A DNA stretch of 64,000 nucleotides from Chlorops oryzae (Eukaryota > Arthropoda > Insecta > Diptera > Chloropidae): positions 19,698,272 to 19,762,271 of the forward strand of contig CM035808.1 in assembly GCA_020466095.1 (NCBI GenBank). Reading direction: 5' to 3'. Shown here piece by piece: positions 54,897 to 64,000 of the stretch. Position numbers and translations under genes: made by a program. Position 1 is the first letter of the stretch. Every line of letters starts with the position of its first letter. The notes beneath the pieces are model-generated. The model did no database searches. It worked only from the letters and a program-made list of their open reading frames with translations, and was not told the origin of the DNA.

Positions 54897-55112
54897 CACT
54901 GTTGCCAATTTTTTTAGGGGAATCTTCCTCTGAATGTCTCAAAACAAGGCATAAATTTCCTAAAATTTAATTTTGAAACCTTCCAATAACAAAAACACTG
55001 GTCCTATGAGGTCTAATAAAAGAATCTCTCACCACTTTTCTGCACTAAGACTCTACTAAAGATCATAAATGGCTTTATATTTAGGGCAGATTCCCCTAAA
55101 CTGGCAACAGTG
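54897..55112. mobile_element. 216-bp hAT-like MITE (CACTGTTGCCA ends)
   Basis: CACTGTTGCCAATTTTTTTA at the left pairs with the right end GGCAACAGTG. The subterminal AGGGGAATC on the left is inverted as GATTCCCCT on the right. The flanking octamers CAGGAGTG (54889-54896) and CAGGACTG (55113-55120) differ at one position, supporting a hAT-type insertion. Confidence 0.72.
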
Positions 55113-55120
55113 CAGGACTG

Positions 55121-57299
55121 CACTAAGTTTGCCAATATTTCTCAAGCCTTTTTAGAAGGCATAGAAAAGCGATGTCATCGATTGAACTTGAGCTGTTCTT
55201 ATTGGACTTGCCTGGATAAAAAACAACCCTTGGGGGTCCGCTAATTTGAGTTTTAATTGTTTTCCACTGAGTGCTGGGGCTTTTGAATTTAAAATTTTTC
55301 TATCTTTATTCTAGGTTAGGTACATATACTTATATTTTTTTAAATATTTTCCTTGGTCTTGATGGGAAATCGAAACTTTCATTTTTCGAAATTTTGTTTC
55401 TCTTTTTCTTATTCAAATCCAGTTTTATATCTTAAGATCAGCTTAAAGTGTCACAACAATAGCGGCACGTTGTCTCCGCTCCAATTTCTGTGTCACTTTA
55501 CGGCCTTAGCGCTTTCGTTTCATATGTTCGCGTCTAATACTAAGTATTCTATCATAATTTGTCATCACGGAACATTTACTGCTCTAATTAGTTCTCTCTG
55601 GCACATCGTATTATCATCTATCCGTCCATATGTGACACTGCAGGAAGCCATCGCGTATTAACACTTTGGATGCCAGGCACTCGTTCTTAATTACAGCGCG
55701 CTTTTAATGCCTCCGCTTTTAATTGTCACTCAATTTAGCTAGCGGTAGTCAATGCGAAGCGTTATTCTTCTATAATTTTTTTTTAATGAAATATTTTTTA
55801 AATTTTTTTTTATTTTTTCTACATTCACAAAATTTTTGCCAAGAAGCGGGATTAGCTTTTTCCAAGGCAGTTTTTTTTTCTATTTCAAATTCTTTGTGCA
55901 TTACATCATCACTCGATGTGAAAACATTTTCTATGATTCTACATTTATCCAGGGATTAATTCTTCTGTCCATAAAAGTTGTGAGCTTTAAACCCTTTAAG
56001 TACTAACCTCAGAAACCACATTGACGTGAATAACCTTCTGTAATTTTTTTTTTTTTGTTGATGGCTTTGTCTGAAGGAAGTCGCTTTGTCGCATGACTTT
56101 GTAATTTTCCAAGAACACTTTCTACTCAAAAAGATCATATTTAAGGCGCCCTGAACTCATCTCTTCAATTGCTTCCTAAGCTTTTGTAGAGGAAAAGTAC
56201 GTCGCTCTGCTTCACGCTTGGATTATTTTTCACTTCCAGCGGCTGCAGCAGCAGCAGTAATCTTGGATACCTTCGCGGATTCAACAAACAAAAGCTCACA
56301 CTTTTTTTCTGCTTTTCTATCATAGATTTTTGTTCTCCTATACATTTTCCTTTTTTCGTTTTTTCCATTTTGCTTTTTATTGAGTCACCGTTTCTGAGGT
56401 GAACAAACTTCCCAACACGTTGCTATTCTACTCTGACCGGAATTATGTTGAATGACAATAACGCGACTGACAGCGACAACAATGATGCAAAATAGCACAA
56501 AAAATAGTAGACTATGCTTATTAGTTTTGCAGCAACAAAAACCAACAAACAATAACAAAGCAACGGAGAAAACAATGCAGCAAAGCAAAGTAATAATAGT
56601 CTTAGTGACATAAATTTTAGTGGCATTAGTAACAAAAAACAAAAGAAAACTGAAACATTATTTGTTCACTTGGACAAGTTGACTGAAGCTAATAAAGAAA
56701 AAGCTTTAAAGCTAGCTTAAAACAACAACTTCAACATGGAGATGTGTCTGAAGAAACATGGAAAATTGTCGAGGACGAAAAAAAATAAATAATAATAGTA
56801 AATGATTTTTTTCTCCCCGAAAAGCAAAATAAATTTCCATGATGCGAAAATTGCATGTTGCTAATCGAGCAGTTCCAGTTGATTATAGCTTGCAACATGT
56901 TGAGATGTATGTTACCACGATTTTCCCGTTTATTAGGGCTGGTAACCTTTGTCATTTTGAATGCATAATTATGTTTCCACTCATATAAAAGAAATAAATT
57001 TGAATTTATTTGCTTTGATTTCGATTTTTAATCCAATTTGAAGGTGTCGCAAAGCATGTTCACTTTAAGAAGCTTAAATTATGACGAGACTTTAAATGAA
57101 ATGGTAATAGAAAGGGCTTTGAAAGAAATTATAGCTTTCCTTCGTTTATAATTTTTTTCTCTCTTCTTTGTTCTGTTCTGTTATGTTATGTTCTCTATTC
57201 ACAATAAGACATAAAAGAGAAGAAATAGGTAAGAAAAAGCACTCCTAAGAAAATTCAATAACAATTTTTAAAAGGAGTCATGTGCAGCATGATTAAAGC
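55121..57299. other. AT-rich sequence without recognised features
   Basis: Several frames of 60-100 codons on both strands lack coding character. A GCAGCAGCAGC run lies at about 56245-56258. Nothing else can be supported. Confidence 0.4.
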
Positions 57300-58140
57300 C
57301 ATCATCTCCATTTGACCATCATCATCCTCTTAATAATCATAATTATGATAATTGTCATCATTATCATTATTATGTTTATCGTCAGCACTATTATTACTAT
57401 CATCGTCATGATCAAGATCATCATCATCGCGATTAACATCATTATTATCATCACTATCACATGTAAGCTATCATGAACATCATCAACATCATCAACGTCA
57501 TCAACATCATCAACATCGTCAACATCATCATCATCATCATCATCATCATCAACATCATCAACGTCATAAACATCATCAACATCATCAACATAATGAACAT
57601 CATCAACATCATCAACATCATCAACATCATCAACATCATCAACATCATCAACATCATCAACATCATCAACATCATCAACATCATCAACATCATCAACATC
57701 ATCAACATCATCAACATCATCAACATCATCAACATCATCAACATCATCAACATCATCAACATCATCAACATCATCAACATCATCAACATCATCAACATCA
57801 TCAACATCATCAACATCATCAACATCATCAACTTCATCAACATCATCAACATCATCAACGTCATTAACATCATCAACATCATCAACATCATTAACATCAT
57901 CAACATCATCAATATCATCAGCATCGTCAACATTATCAACATCATCAATATCATCAACATTATCATCACCAACATCACTTTAATCATCATCATCATTTTC
58001 CTCATCATCGTCACTGTTTTTATTACCTTCATAATGATCAAGATCGCCAGCATCACGTTCAGGATCAACACCATTATTATCATCACTTTCATCCGCATCA
58101 TCAACATCAATGTCTTCGTCATCATAATCGCCATCACTCT
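57300..58140. repeat. AACATCATC microsatellite/minisatellite
   Basis: The core at about 57470-57965 is close to pure 9-bp AACATCATC repeats, about fifty units, with scattered CAACGTCAT and AATATCATC variants. Degenerate ATCATC-rich flanks extend on either side to about 57300 and 58140. Long Ile/Asn frames on + and Met/Leu frames on - are artefacts of the repeat. Confidence 0.93.
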
Positions 58141-59859
58141 ATCCATATCAACAGTTTGCTTAAAAATAAACCGAGGATGATATGAAGGAGCACGCCGTGA
58201 AGTATATTCCTATTGTGAAAAAAGGGTCGACATCTGTTTTCTTCCAGGCCTTTTCGAGATCTTTTAACCTTATCAATGTTTAGAAGTCTTTTTGTGGTGT
58301 TAAAATTGTATTCACATGATTTGAATTGCTTGCATCCTAAATGAAATTTTTTTTCTTTCGAATTCATAAATTTAAAAACCATTACGTCATAGAAAAGATT
58401 AGTTTTTATGTCATAGCACATTTCGATTGGCCTTCTTGAAAAGTTTATGAACCGTAGGTAATTGATCCGACTCAAAGATTAGTCGACCTTAATTCATCCT
58501 TAATCTGATAAGAAATAATTTGAAAAGCTCATTATTTTTGTTCGAAGCGAAATGCCCTTGTATAGAAGACTCTCGTTTTGAAGCGATTTCTTCGTGAAGG
58601 AAGAGAGAAAATGGAAAAGCTCCAATATTTTGGGTGTGGCACTGCACACCGTGCATGTTAATCGTTTTACATAAGACAATAATTAAAAATCGTTTAAAAA
58701 TTGATGAACTAACGACCGAGCTCATCAGCAATTGAAAAATGATTTTTTCCATTTTATTTTTCAATATTTTTCTCAATTTTAATTTCATTTAAACGTGACT
58801 AGTCTTAATTCCATTTGAACCGATTAACCTCTTTTCGCTGAGATTTGCATAATACGGATTGAAATGCTACTGTGTGATTGAAAAATAGAAATCATCTCGT
58901 TATATTGAAAAATTGCAGCTTCAACCCAGGTGGAAATGTTCGCACAAGTGACAGTGAAATGGTTTCTTCCTTAAAGTGATCAGCAATGACTTCATCGATG
59001 ACCTCTGCGTGTGATAATAATTGAAAAAAAATATTTCGTATTGTAGGAGAGTCTTCAATTACAGTGTCACTTATACCTTGCTCGTGACATTTCCTGCAAG
59101 GATTTCATGTCAATTGATTTATTGCTTGATTTATACAATACTATCTAAAATTTATTTACAATTCAGAATTTTTAGTTCGATTCTAGATCGAAACTTGCTC
59201 AGAAAATTATGTGCGTCTGAAGCACTCACAATTCCACTGGCCTCCGTCTTCAATTCTTTTTTAAGCCAAATTTTTTCATCGCCTTCTACTTGTCATTTGC
59301 GAATTATTCTTATTTTCAAAAATGCGTGCTAAAAATAATATAATGAGCGCGTTAGCATAAATTCTATAAATTCCTCTTTATAGTTGAATGTTATTTTCGA
59401 TTCTCGTGCTAATCTTTCATGTTGTAAGTATTTTCTTTTCATTTCATTTCACTTCATTTTCCCTCGATTTCTTCACGCGAATCGCGTATTTTTTCCAAGA
59501 AGGTTACCGAAGAGCACAGGAAGACGCAATGCTCATGAGCTGAATGAATTCTTTAAATGTAAATAAAGTTCTCCTTTGATGATTTCTTACATAAACAAGC
59601 AGTATTCGGCCGGTTCGTCTGTCTGTTTATATGCAAACGCATATGTTTACATATGTATGTAGATTCAGATTTTATTTGTAACTGAATGGCTTCGCTGAAT
59701 GAAACTGCTTGTGAAATATGAGCTTATTATTTTATTTTCTTTAAAGCTATAAATAATCGATTTTTATGCAATCGGTAATAGGTTGATCGATTGTTGACGC
59801 AAAAGAAGTCACTCATCTATTCGGCATATCGTTGTTTACAATCGCATAAAAAGAGCAAC
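58141..59859. other. AT-rich sequence without recognised features
   Basis: Frames of about 100 codons on both strands show no domain or codon bias. I see no element ends. Confidence 0.4.
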
Positions 59860-60550
59860 TCAGAAAGTACTCGTTACTTTGAAGTAACGATTCAATGTAC
59901 TAAATAATCGATCGGCTATAAAGTTTATTTATTTAAAAAAGTAATCACTCAAAAAATAAGCTTGGAAAGTACTCATTACTTCATTCAAATATTCGGTACT
60001 TTATAGTAACGATCTTAATTTGCTCAATAATCGTTCAGTTAAGGACTTTATTTATTTAAAAAACTCAGTAAGTACTCGTTACTTCATTAAAATACTCGGT
60101 ATTTAGAAGTAGATATCTCAAAGTGCTCACTAATCGATTGTTTGTTGGCTGCACCTATTAATATAAAAAGGCAATCACTCAAAAAGCAACTCGAAAATTA
60201 CTTATTACTTCATTCAAATACTCGGTACTTTAAAGTAACGATCTCAATGCGCTCAATAATCGTTGAGTAAAGAACTTTATAAATTTAAAAAACTCAATAA
60301 CTCAAAAATAGTAACTCAAAAAGTTCTCGTTACTTAATGCAAACACTCGGTACTTTAATGTAGCGATGTCAAAGTGCTCAATAATCGATCGATTGTAGGC
60401 TTTATTAATGTAAAAACTCAGCCACTTAAAAAATAATCTCAGAGAGTACTCATTACTTCATATAAATACTCGGTACATTAAAAAACGATCGTAATGTGCT
60501 CGTTACTAGATTGAAAGTAACGATTTCAATTAACTAAATAATCAGTTCAA
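59860..60550. repeat. degenerate tandem array, ~100-126 bp unit
   Basis: A unit containing AGTACTCGTTACTTCATT, ACTCGGTACTTTAAAGTAAC and GCTCAATAATCGATC recurs about six times. Its ACTCGTTAC-type start falls near 59869, 59971, 60074, 60200, 60324 and 60448. The units are diverged and the spacing shifts from about 102 to about 125 bp. The TACTTTAAAGTA palindrome in each unit gives local dyad symmetry. Confidence 0.8.
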
Positions 60551-61302
60551 TAGTAAATAAAATCAATTTAAAATAAAACAGAGACAAAGGAGCAGAATTA
60601 ATTTTTAGTGAAAGTTTCCCTTTTATATTGTAACGAAATCACGTAGTTACTGTAAATAAAAATAACACAATAAAATCACTAAAAATGTGCACCTTTACAA
60701 CAAGCAACAACAATAAAGAGTTGATTGACACATTCTTTTGGCCGTCAAGGTATTCAGTCGTAAAACCCACCCAACCATGTCGTTTTGCTTCTGATTCTTT
60801 CATAAAACATTTGTCTCCATTCAAACCAGACGGACAGGCGGAACGGAACAGACTGGAACAGAACCGTACGGGACGGAGGGAGCGTTGCACATGACTTCAT
60901 CGAAGTACAAAAGCTTTCAAAGTTTTCATTATTTTCAGCACAATGCAAATATTTTATTTTTACTTAAATTAATGATGGACAATAATTTTGCTGAAAATGT
61001 TTTCTCTTTTAATGAACGTAGAACATTTAACGTGATTTATTAGCTCTCTCTCTGTCTCTAAAGAACAAAGGGACTTTTCAGGTATCGTTTGAGCGGTCTA
61101 TCAAATCATTTGGGTGCCCTAAAGAAGCTCCAAAAATAATTAAGGATAATTCTGATATAAGTTTTTTTTTTACTAACAACATTTATATTGATGAAGGATC
61201 TTTTTGGAGCTTTCATATTCTTAGAGCTTGTAGGAAAGAGACCAAAGAGGGGATGGCTACACTACCTCTTCAAAAGTGACAAAACTCAAAGTCTCGGGTT
61301 TT
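60551..61302. other. no supportable feature
   Basis: AT-rich sequence with a CTCTCTCTCTGTCTC run near 61045 and a GTCTCGGGTTTT target just before the next MITE. Confidence 0.4.
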
Positions 61303-61500
61303 CCCATGATACAAGAAAACAAGATAGCGCCACTTCAGCCCGATAATGTCAAAAATACAAAATGAGAGCTTCGTTGTTGTTGTTTTGCATGTTAAGCCCA
61401 ACGTCATAACTATACTTTAGCATTGGAAACAACAACAATGCCAATGCTTTAAAATAGCGGTACCCGAAGTGGCGCTATCTTCCTCTCTTTGTATCATGGG
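61303..61500. mobile_element. 198-bp MITE with CCCATGATAC ends
   Basis: CCCATGATACAAGAAAAC with AGATAGCGCCACTTC at the left pairs with GAAGTGGCGCTATCT and GTATCATGGG at the right. GTTTT is duplicated on both flanks (61298-61302 and 61501-61505). GTTGTTGTT and AACAACAAC lie inverted in the middle. The superfamily is not assigned. Confidence 0.75.
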
Positions 61501-61945
61501 GTTTTCCATTAAAATGACCCCAAAAAAATTGAGGTCCCACATATATGACCTTAATGAGTCACAAAACTATTTGCAATGAATATGTTTTCCTCTTTTTGTT
61601 TTGTTCGCAAAGAAGAAATTTTCAAGCATAAGGCCCCATCTACACGATGCAAGTTTTCACTTGGCAAGTCACTTCTGCAAGTACTTGGCAAGGAGATTGC
61701 ATCGTGTAGAATGCTTGCAAGGACTTGCGGCAGGTTTTTCAAGACTTCCATGCAAGAACTTGCCTAAAGAAAATTCGGATCGTGTAGAAATACAATCTTC
61801 CAATTTGCTAGAAGCATTTTTTTTACTTGCACGCTTACAAACTGTCAGGTTCAAGAAAGTAGCGAGTGCGATGTTTCAATATTTATTATTTTCTTCATAG
61901 CTAGCTATTTATTGAATTACATTTTTCGCATTTTTTTTTATCAAC

Positions 61946-62116
61946 ATGGCTGCGTCAGACGAGCAAATTGAAATAATTACTGAAGAATACCAGCAAAATG
62001 AGTGCTTGTGGCAAAAGTCACACATGGACTACAAAAACAAGCATAAACAAGTAAAGAAGTTTACATCGGCTAAGCCGACTGCACACATACCTTTCCCTCA
62101 GCCTAAAATATGTTAA
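61946..62116 (+). pseudogene. MADF-domain protein start, interrupted by a Helentron
   Basis: ATG at 61946. The first 34 codons read as a MADF domain start: DEQIEIITEEYQQNE, then LWQKSHMDYKNKHK, matching the family's LW + YKN pattern. After codon 34 the reading runs into the Helentron and stops at 62114-62116 after 56 codons. The rest of the domain (KEAAYEAIAEKTNLEK) resumes at about 62536 and soon ends at a stop near 62628. In Harbinger elements the MADF/Myb-like protein is the DNA-binding partner of the transposase. The gene is broken. Confidence 0.7.
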
Positions 62117-62535
62117 AACATTACCTTAACAAAAATTCCTGCCGTTTTCGTTGTTCTAGCTTGGATATCTATTTTTATCTTATCTGTACTTCGATTTAGC
62201 TTCTCAAACTCGAGATTATTATTAAGCACAAAATTTTCGCGGATGGTGGGCGTGGTCAAATTTTAACCGTTAGAGGACATTTTGTCTAGTTGCAAAATAC
62301 TCAATTGAAAATAGTGAAAATCAAATTTTTGCGAATTTCGCGAATGGTGGTCATGGTCAAATTTTAACCGTTAGAGGACATTTTGTCTAGCTGCGAAATA
62401 CTCAATTCAAAAAAGTGAAAATAAAATTTTTCCGAATTTCGCGAATGGTGGTCATGGTCAAATTTTAACCGTTAGAGGGTATGTTACATACTCCGTGCCA
62501 AACTTAATATACCCTTTCCTTCGGAAAAGGTATAA
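62048..62535 (-). mobile_element. DINE-1-like Helentron, copy 3 (different subfamily)
   Basis: Read on the minus strand it starts TTATACCTTTTCCGAAGGAA with a hairpin closed by GGGTATATTAAG and ends GTCGGCTTAGCCGA, ACTTCTTTACTTG, the hairpin-plus-CTTACTTG end seen in the other two copies. Inside, a ~100-bp unit with GGTCAAATTTTAACCGTTAG is tandemly repeated three times. It lies precisely in the MADF codons of the Harbinger element. Confidence 0.75.
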
Positions 62536-62587
62536 AAAGAGGCAGCTTACGAAGCCATTGCCGAAAAAACAAATTTGGAAAAGCTGG

Positions 62588-62810
62588 TTATAAAGGAATT
62601 GCATTCATTGCTCTGGAAGCTTTGGGGGTAAACCAGTGAAATGGAAGCGCTTTGAATTGTTCACCTTCATTTGATAGGTCATTCATTGAATTCTCATAAA
62701 AGGGATTTATGTCTCCTCTAAAAAAGAATTTGCGTGCCCAAATTGTTCGTTTTGGTTTTTTTCTATAATTTTCTATTTCTTCCAAAATGAGCACCGCTGC
62801 TAGAACTTTC
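62588..62810 (-). pseudogene. PIF/Harbinger transposase N-terminal remnant
   Basis: Minus-strand frame with LILEEIENYRKKPKR, then TIWARKFFFRGDINPFYENS, resembling the conserved start of PIF/Harbinger transposases (RR/K-W-V/A-R-P/K followed by an acidic segment). Only about 70 codons remain and none of the DDE catalytic domain. It lies opposite to the MADF fragment inside the same inverted-repeat element. Confidence 0.55.
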
Positions 62811-63138
62811 TTTATTTATTTATTCATTTTTGCTATTTTAGGTTAAAATATGATTTTTTATACCAACTGGAAAACTTGCGGCAAGAACTTCTACTTGAAT
62901 GAAAAAACCTTCAAGCTGGCAAGCTACATGTTCTAAAAAAATTGCTTCTGAAAAGCAACTTTTAGTAACGCCGTGTGGCTATGTGCCCAAGCACTTGCGT
63001 GCAAGTCATCTTTAGATTACTTTCAGGCAAGCTGCAAGCTAAAATTTACTAGCATCGTGTGGATTGGTCACGCAAGTTCTTGCACACAAGTACTAAAACT
63101 TGCCAAGCGAAAACTTGCATCGTGTAGATGGGGCCTAA

Positions 63139-64000
63139 TAATAATGGAGGAAAGTTTTGAGTTGGGTCTCTTTTCAAGAGGGAGTTTAATTATCTGTCAA
63201 TGATAATTTTTAAGCAATAGGTTTCAGTAAATCTGTTTGCCTCAATAGGAAAATGCCAAGAATTAGAGACAAATTTTGCTGCAGGCCATATTTAAAGGAC
63301 TCAACAAAGGAGAAGAAAAGGGTCCTTGGAAATAGTTCAGATGTTCTTAAATGCTTCCCATTTCGGGGAATTGAGAATATTAATCGTTTTGTTTCTATAA
63401 ACTTAGGTTTTATTGACTGAAGTTTCTATCTTCATCGTTTGAAAATTAAGAACGCTGATGCTTTTTATCGCATTTAAGTATTTTTTGCGAAGGTTTCTCA
63501 TTATGAAAGTGCCGAAAATTATTGTGATTCTTCATCCTACTTGAAAGGTTTTGATATAAGCATTTGGAAGTGTTTATATCCTTTGATTTTCTATGATTTT
63601 TCTACCTTTTTTCCTCATTTAAAACGTTGTTTTGTGGAAGGAATTTCTTTTCTACTATATTTATTTTGATAAAAATAATCATTAAATATATTTGTAAGAA
63701 AAAATTAGAAATACTCTCATCATTTTATTGTCTAACAATTACAGTAGCTTTTGTAGTCATTCGCCTGAGCGTTAATCAAAAAATCACAGCAATCGCTTTC
63801 AGATTACGATTAATTTCACTTGCCCACTTGAAAACCTCCACTCAACACTTAAACAAACCCAGCTCGGAACGAATTTCAGATTAAAGATAATGAAGCAGAA
63901 TGCAAATAAATTAAAATCGTCAAACACTGTCGGATTGTCAATATGTCAAGTCGTTTATAATAGTTGTCATTTGGTTAATGTCATTATTTACAAAGCAGAC
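63139..64000. other. AT-rich sequence without recognised features
   Basis: No supportable gene or repeat to the end of the window. A further exon of the host gene is not apparent. Confidence 0.4.

Larger units (their letters stand above)
61632..63135. mobile_element. PIF/Harbinger-like element, internally decayed
   Basis: Termini GGCCCCATCTACACGATGCA (61632) and TGCATCGTGTAGATGGGGCC (ending 63135) continue inward for nearly 40 bp of inverted repeat. The 3-bp target TAA is duplicated (61629-61631 and 63136-63138), as in PIF/Harbinger. Inside are the start of a MADF-type protein on + and the start of a transposase-like protein on -, the paired-gene layout of Harbinger elements, both truncated. 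CTTGCAAG-type motifs abound near both ends. A Helentron of about 490 bp is inserted in it. Confidence 0.85.

Noticed and set aside
57457..58180. 229- and 235-codon Met/Leu and Ile/Asn frames
   Set aside because: Translations of the AACATCATC array on opposite strands.
59860..60550. Possible CRISPR-like array
   Set aside because: Units are diverged, without short identical repeats and unique spacers, and the genome is eukaryotic.
61551..61900. Overlapping frames of 60-99 codons on both strands
   Set aside because: They lie in the inverted terminus of the Harbinger element and reflect its CTTGCAAG-type repeats.

Overview
The window looks like a piece of an AT-rich dipteran genome, most likely a cyclorrhaphan fly. 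It has short exons separated by introns of up to about 35 kb, GTRAGT/YAG splice sites, a CAAAATG-like start context, DINE-1/Helentron-type elements with the fly-typical GTCCGTCTGTCCG core, a tRNA-Lys-primed Ty3/gypsy retrotransposon, and many short inverted-repeat DNA transposons. The species cannot be named from the sequence alone. There are no bacterial genes, CRISPR arrays, rRNA genes or intact tRNA genes.

Host gene. Only one cellular gene is visible, on the + strand, in pieces. Exons at 7146-7258 and 7857-8034 are GC-rich islands with good splice sites. They would join to a 72-bp phase-1 exon at 42968-43039 across an intron of about 34.9 kb. A separate start-codon exon, 33683-34109, lies inside that intron and ends in the same phase, so it is probably an alternative first exon feeding the 42968 exon. 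The protein resembles the N-terminal part of a PH-domain signalling protein; a RasGAP of the SynGAP/DAB2IP/raskol type is a guess, not a recognition. The 42968 exon starts with CAG|GTGAGT, the form of a recursive-splicing (ratchet) site. The gene must continue beyond both window edges.

Mobile elements make up most of what is recognisable. (1) A complete 9.6-kb Ty3/gypsy LTR retrotransposon (44725-54368, minus strand) has 2.04-kb near-identical LTRs, a 4-bp target duplication, a tRNA-Lys primer site, a Gag with an N-terminal RING-H2 finger and CCHC knuckle, a -1 frameshift heptamer GGGAAAC, and a full Pol. It landed inside a tRNA-derived SINE, whose halves flank it. (2) A nest at 38910-40290 is a hAT element (8-bp duplication GCCCTCGC) containing a second hAT (duplication GTTACCAC) containing a pogo/Tigger-like MITE. 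(3) A PIF/Harbinger remnant (61632-63135, TAA duplication) carries a MADF-protein start on + and a transposase start on -, with a DINE-1-like Helentron inserted in the MADF frame. (4) Two larger DINE-1-like Helentrons lie at 29419-30843 and 38020-38878. (5) There are four SINE copies and about ten MITEs with visible terminal inverted repeats, several with target duplications.

Satellite and simple sequence: a G-rich GGTGGGAGAG minisatellite at 470-1060, a CACCATCAT array at 4415-5440, a GA/GATA-rich block at 26890-27600, an AACATCATC array at 57470-57965, and a degenerate ~100-125 bp tandem array at 59860-60550. The rest is unremarkable AT-rich intronic or intergenic DNA in which I can support nothing.
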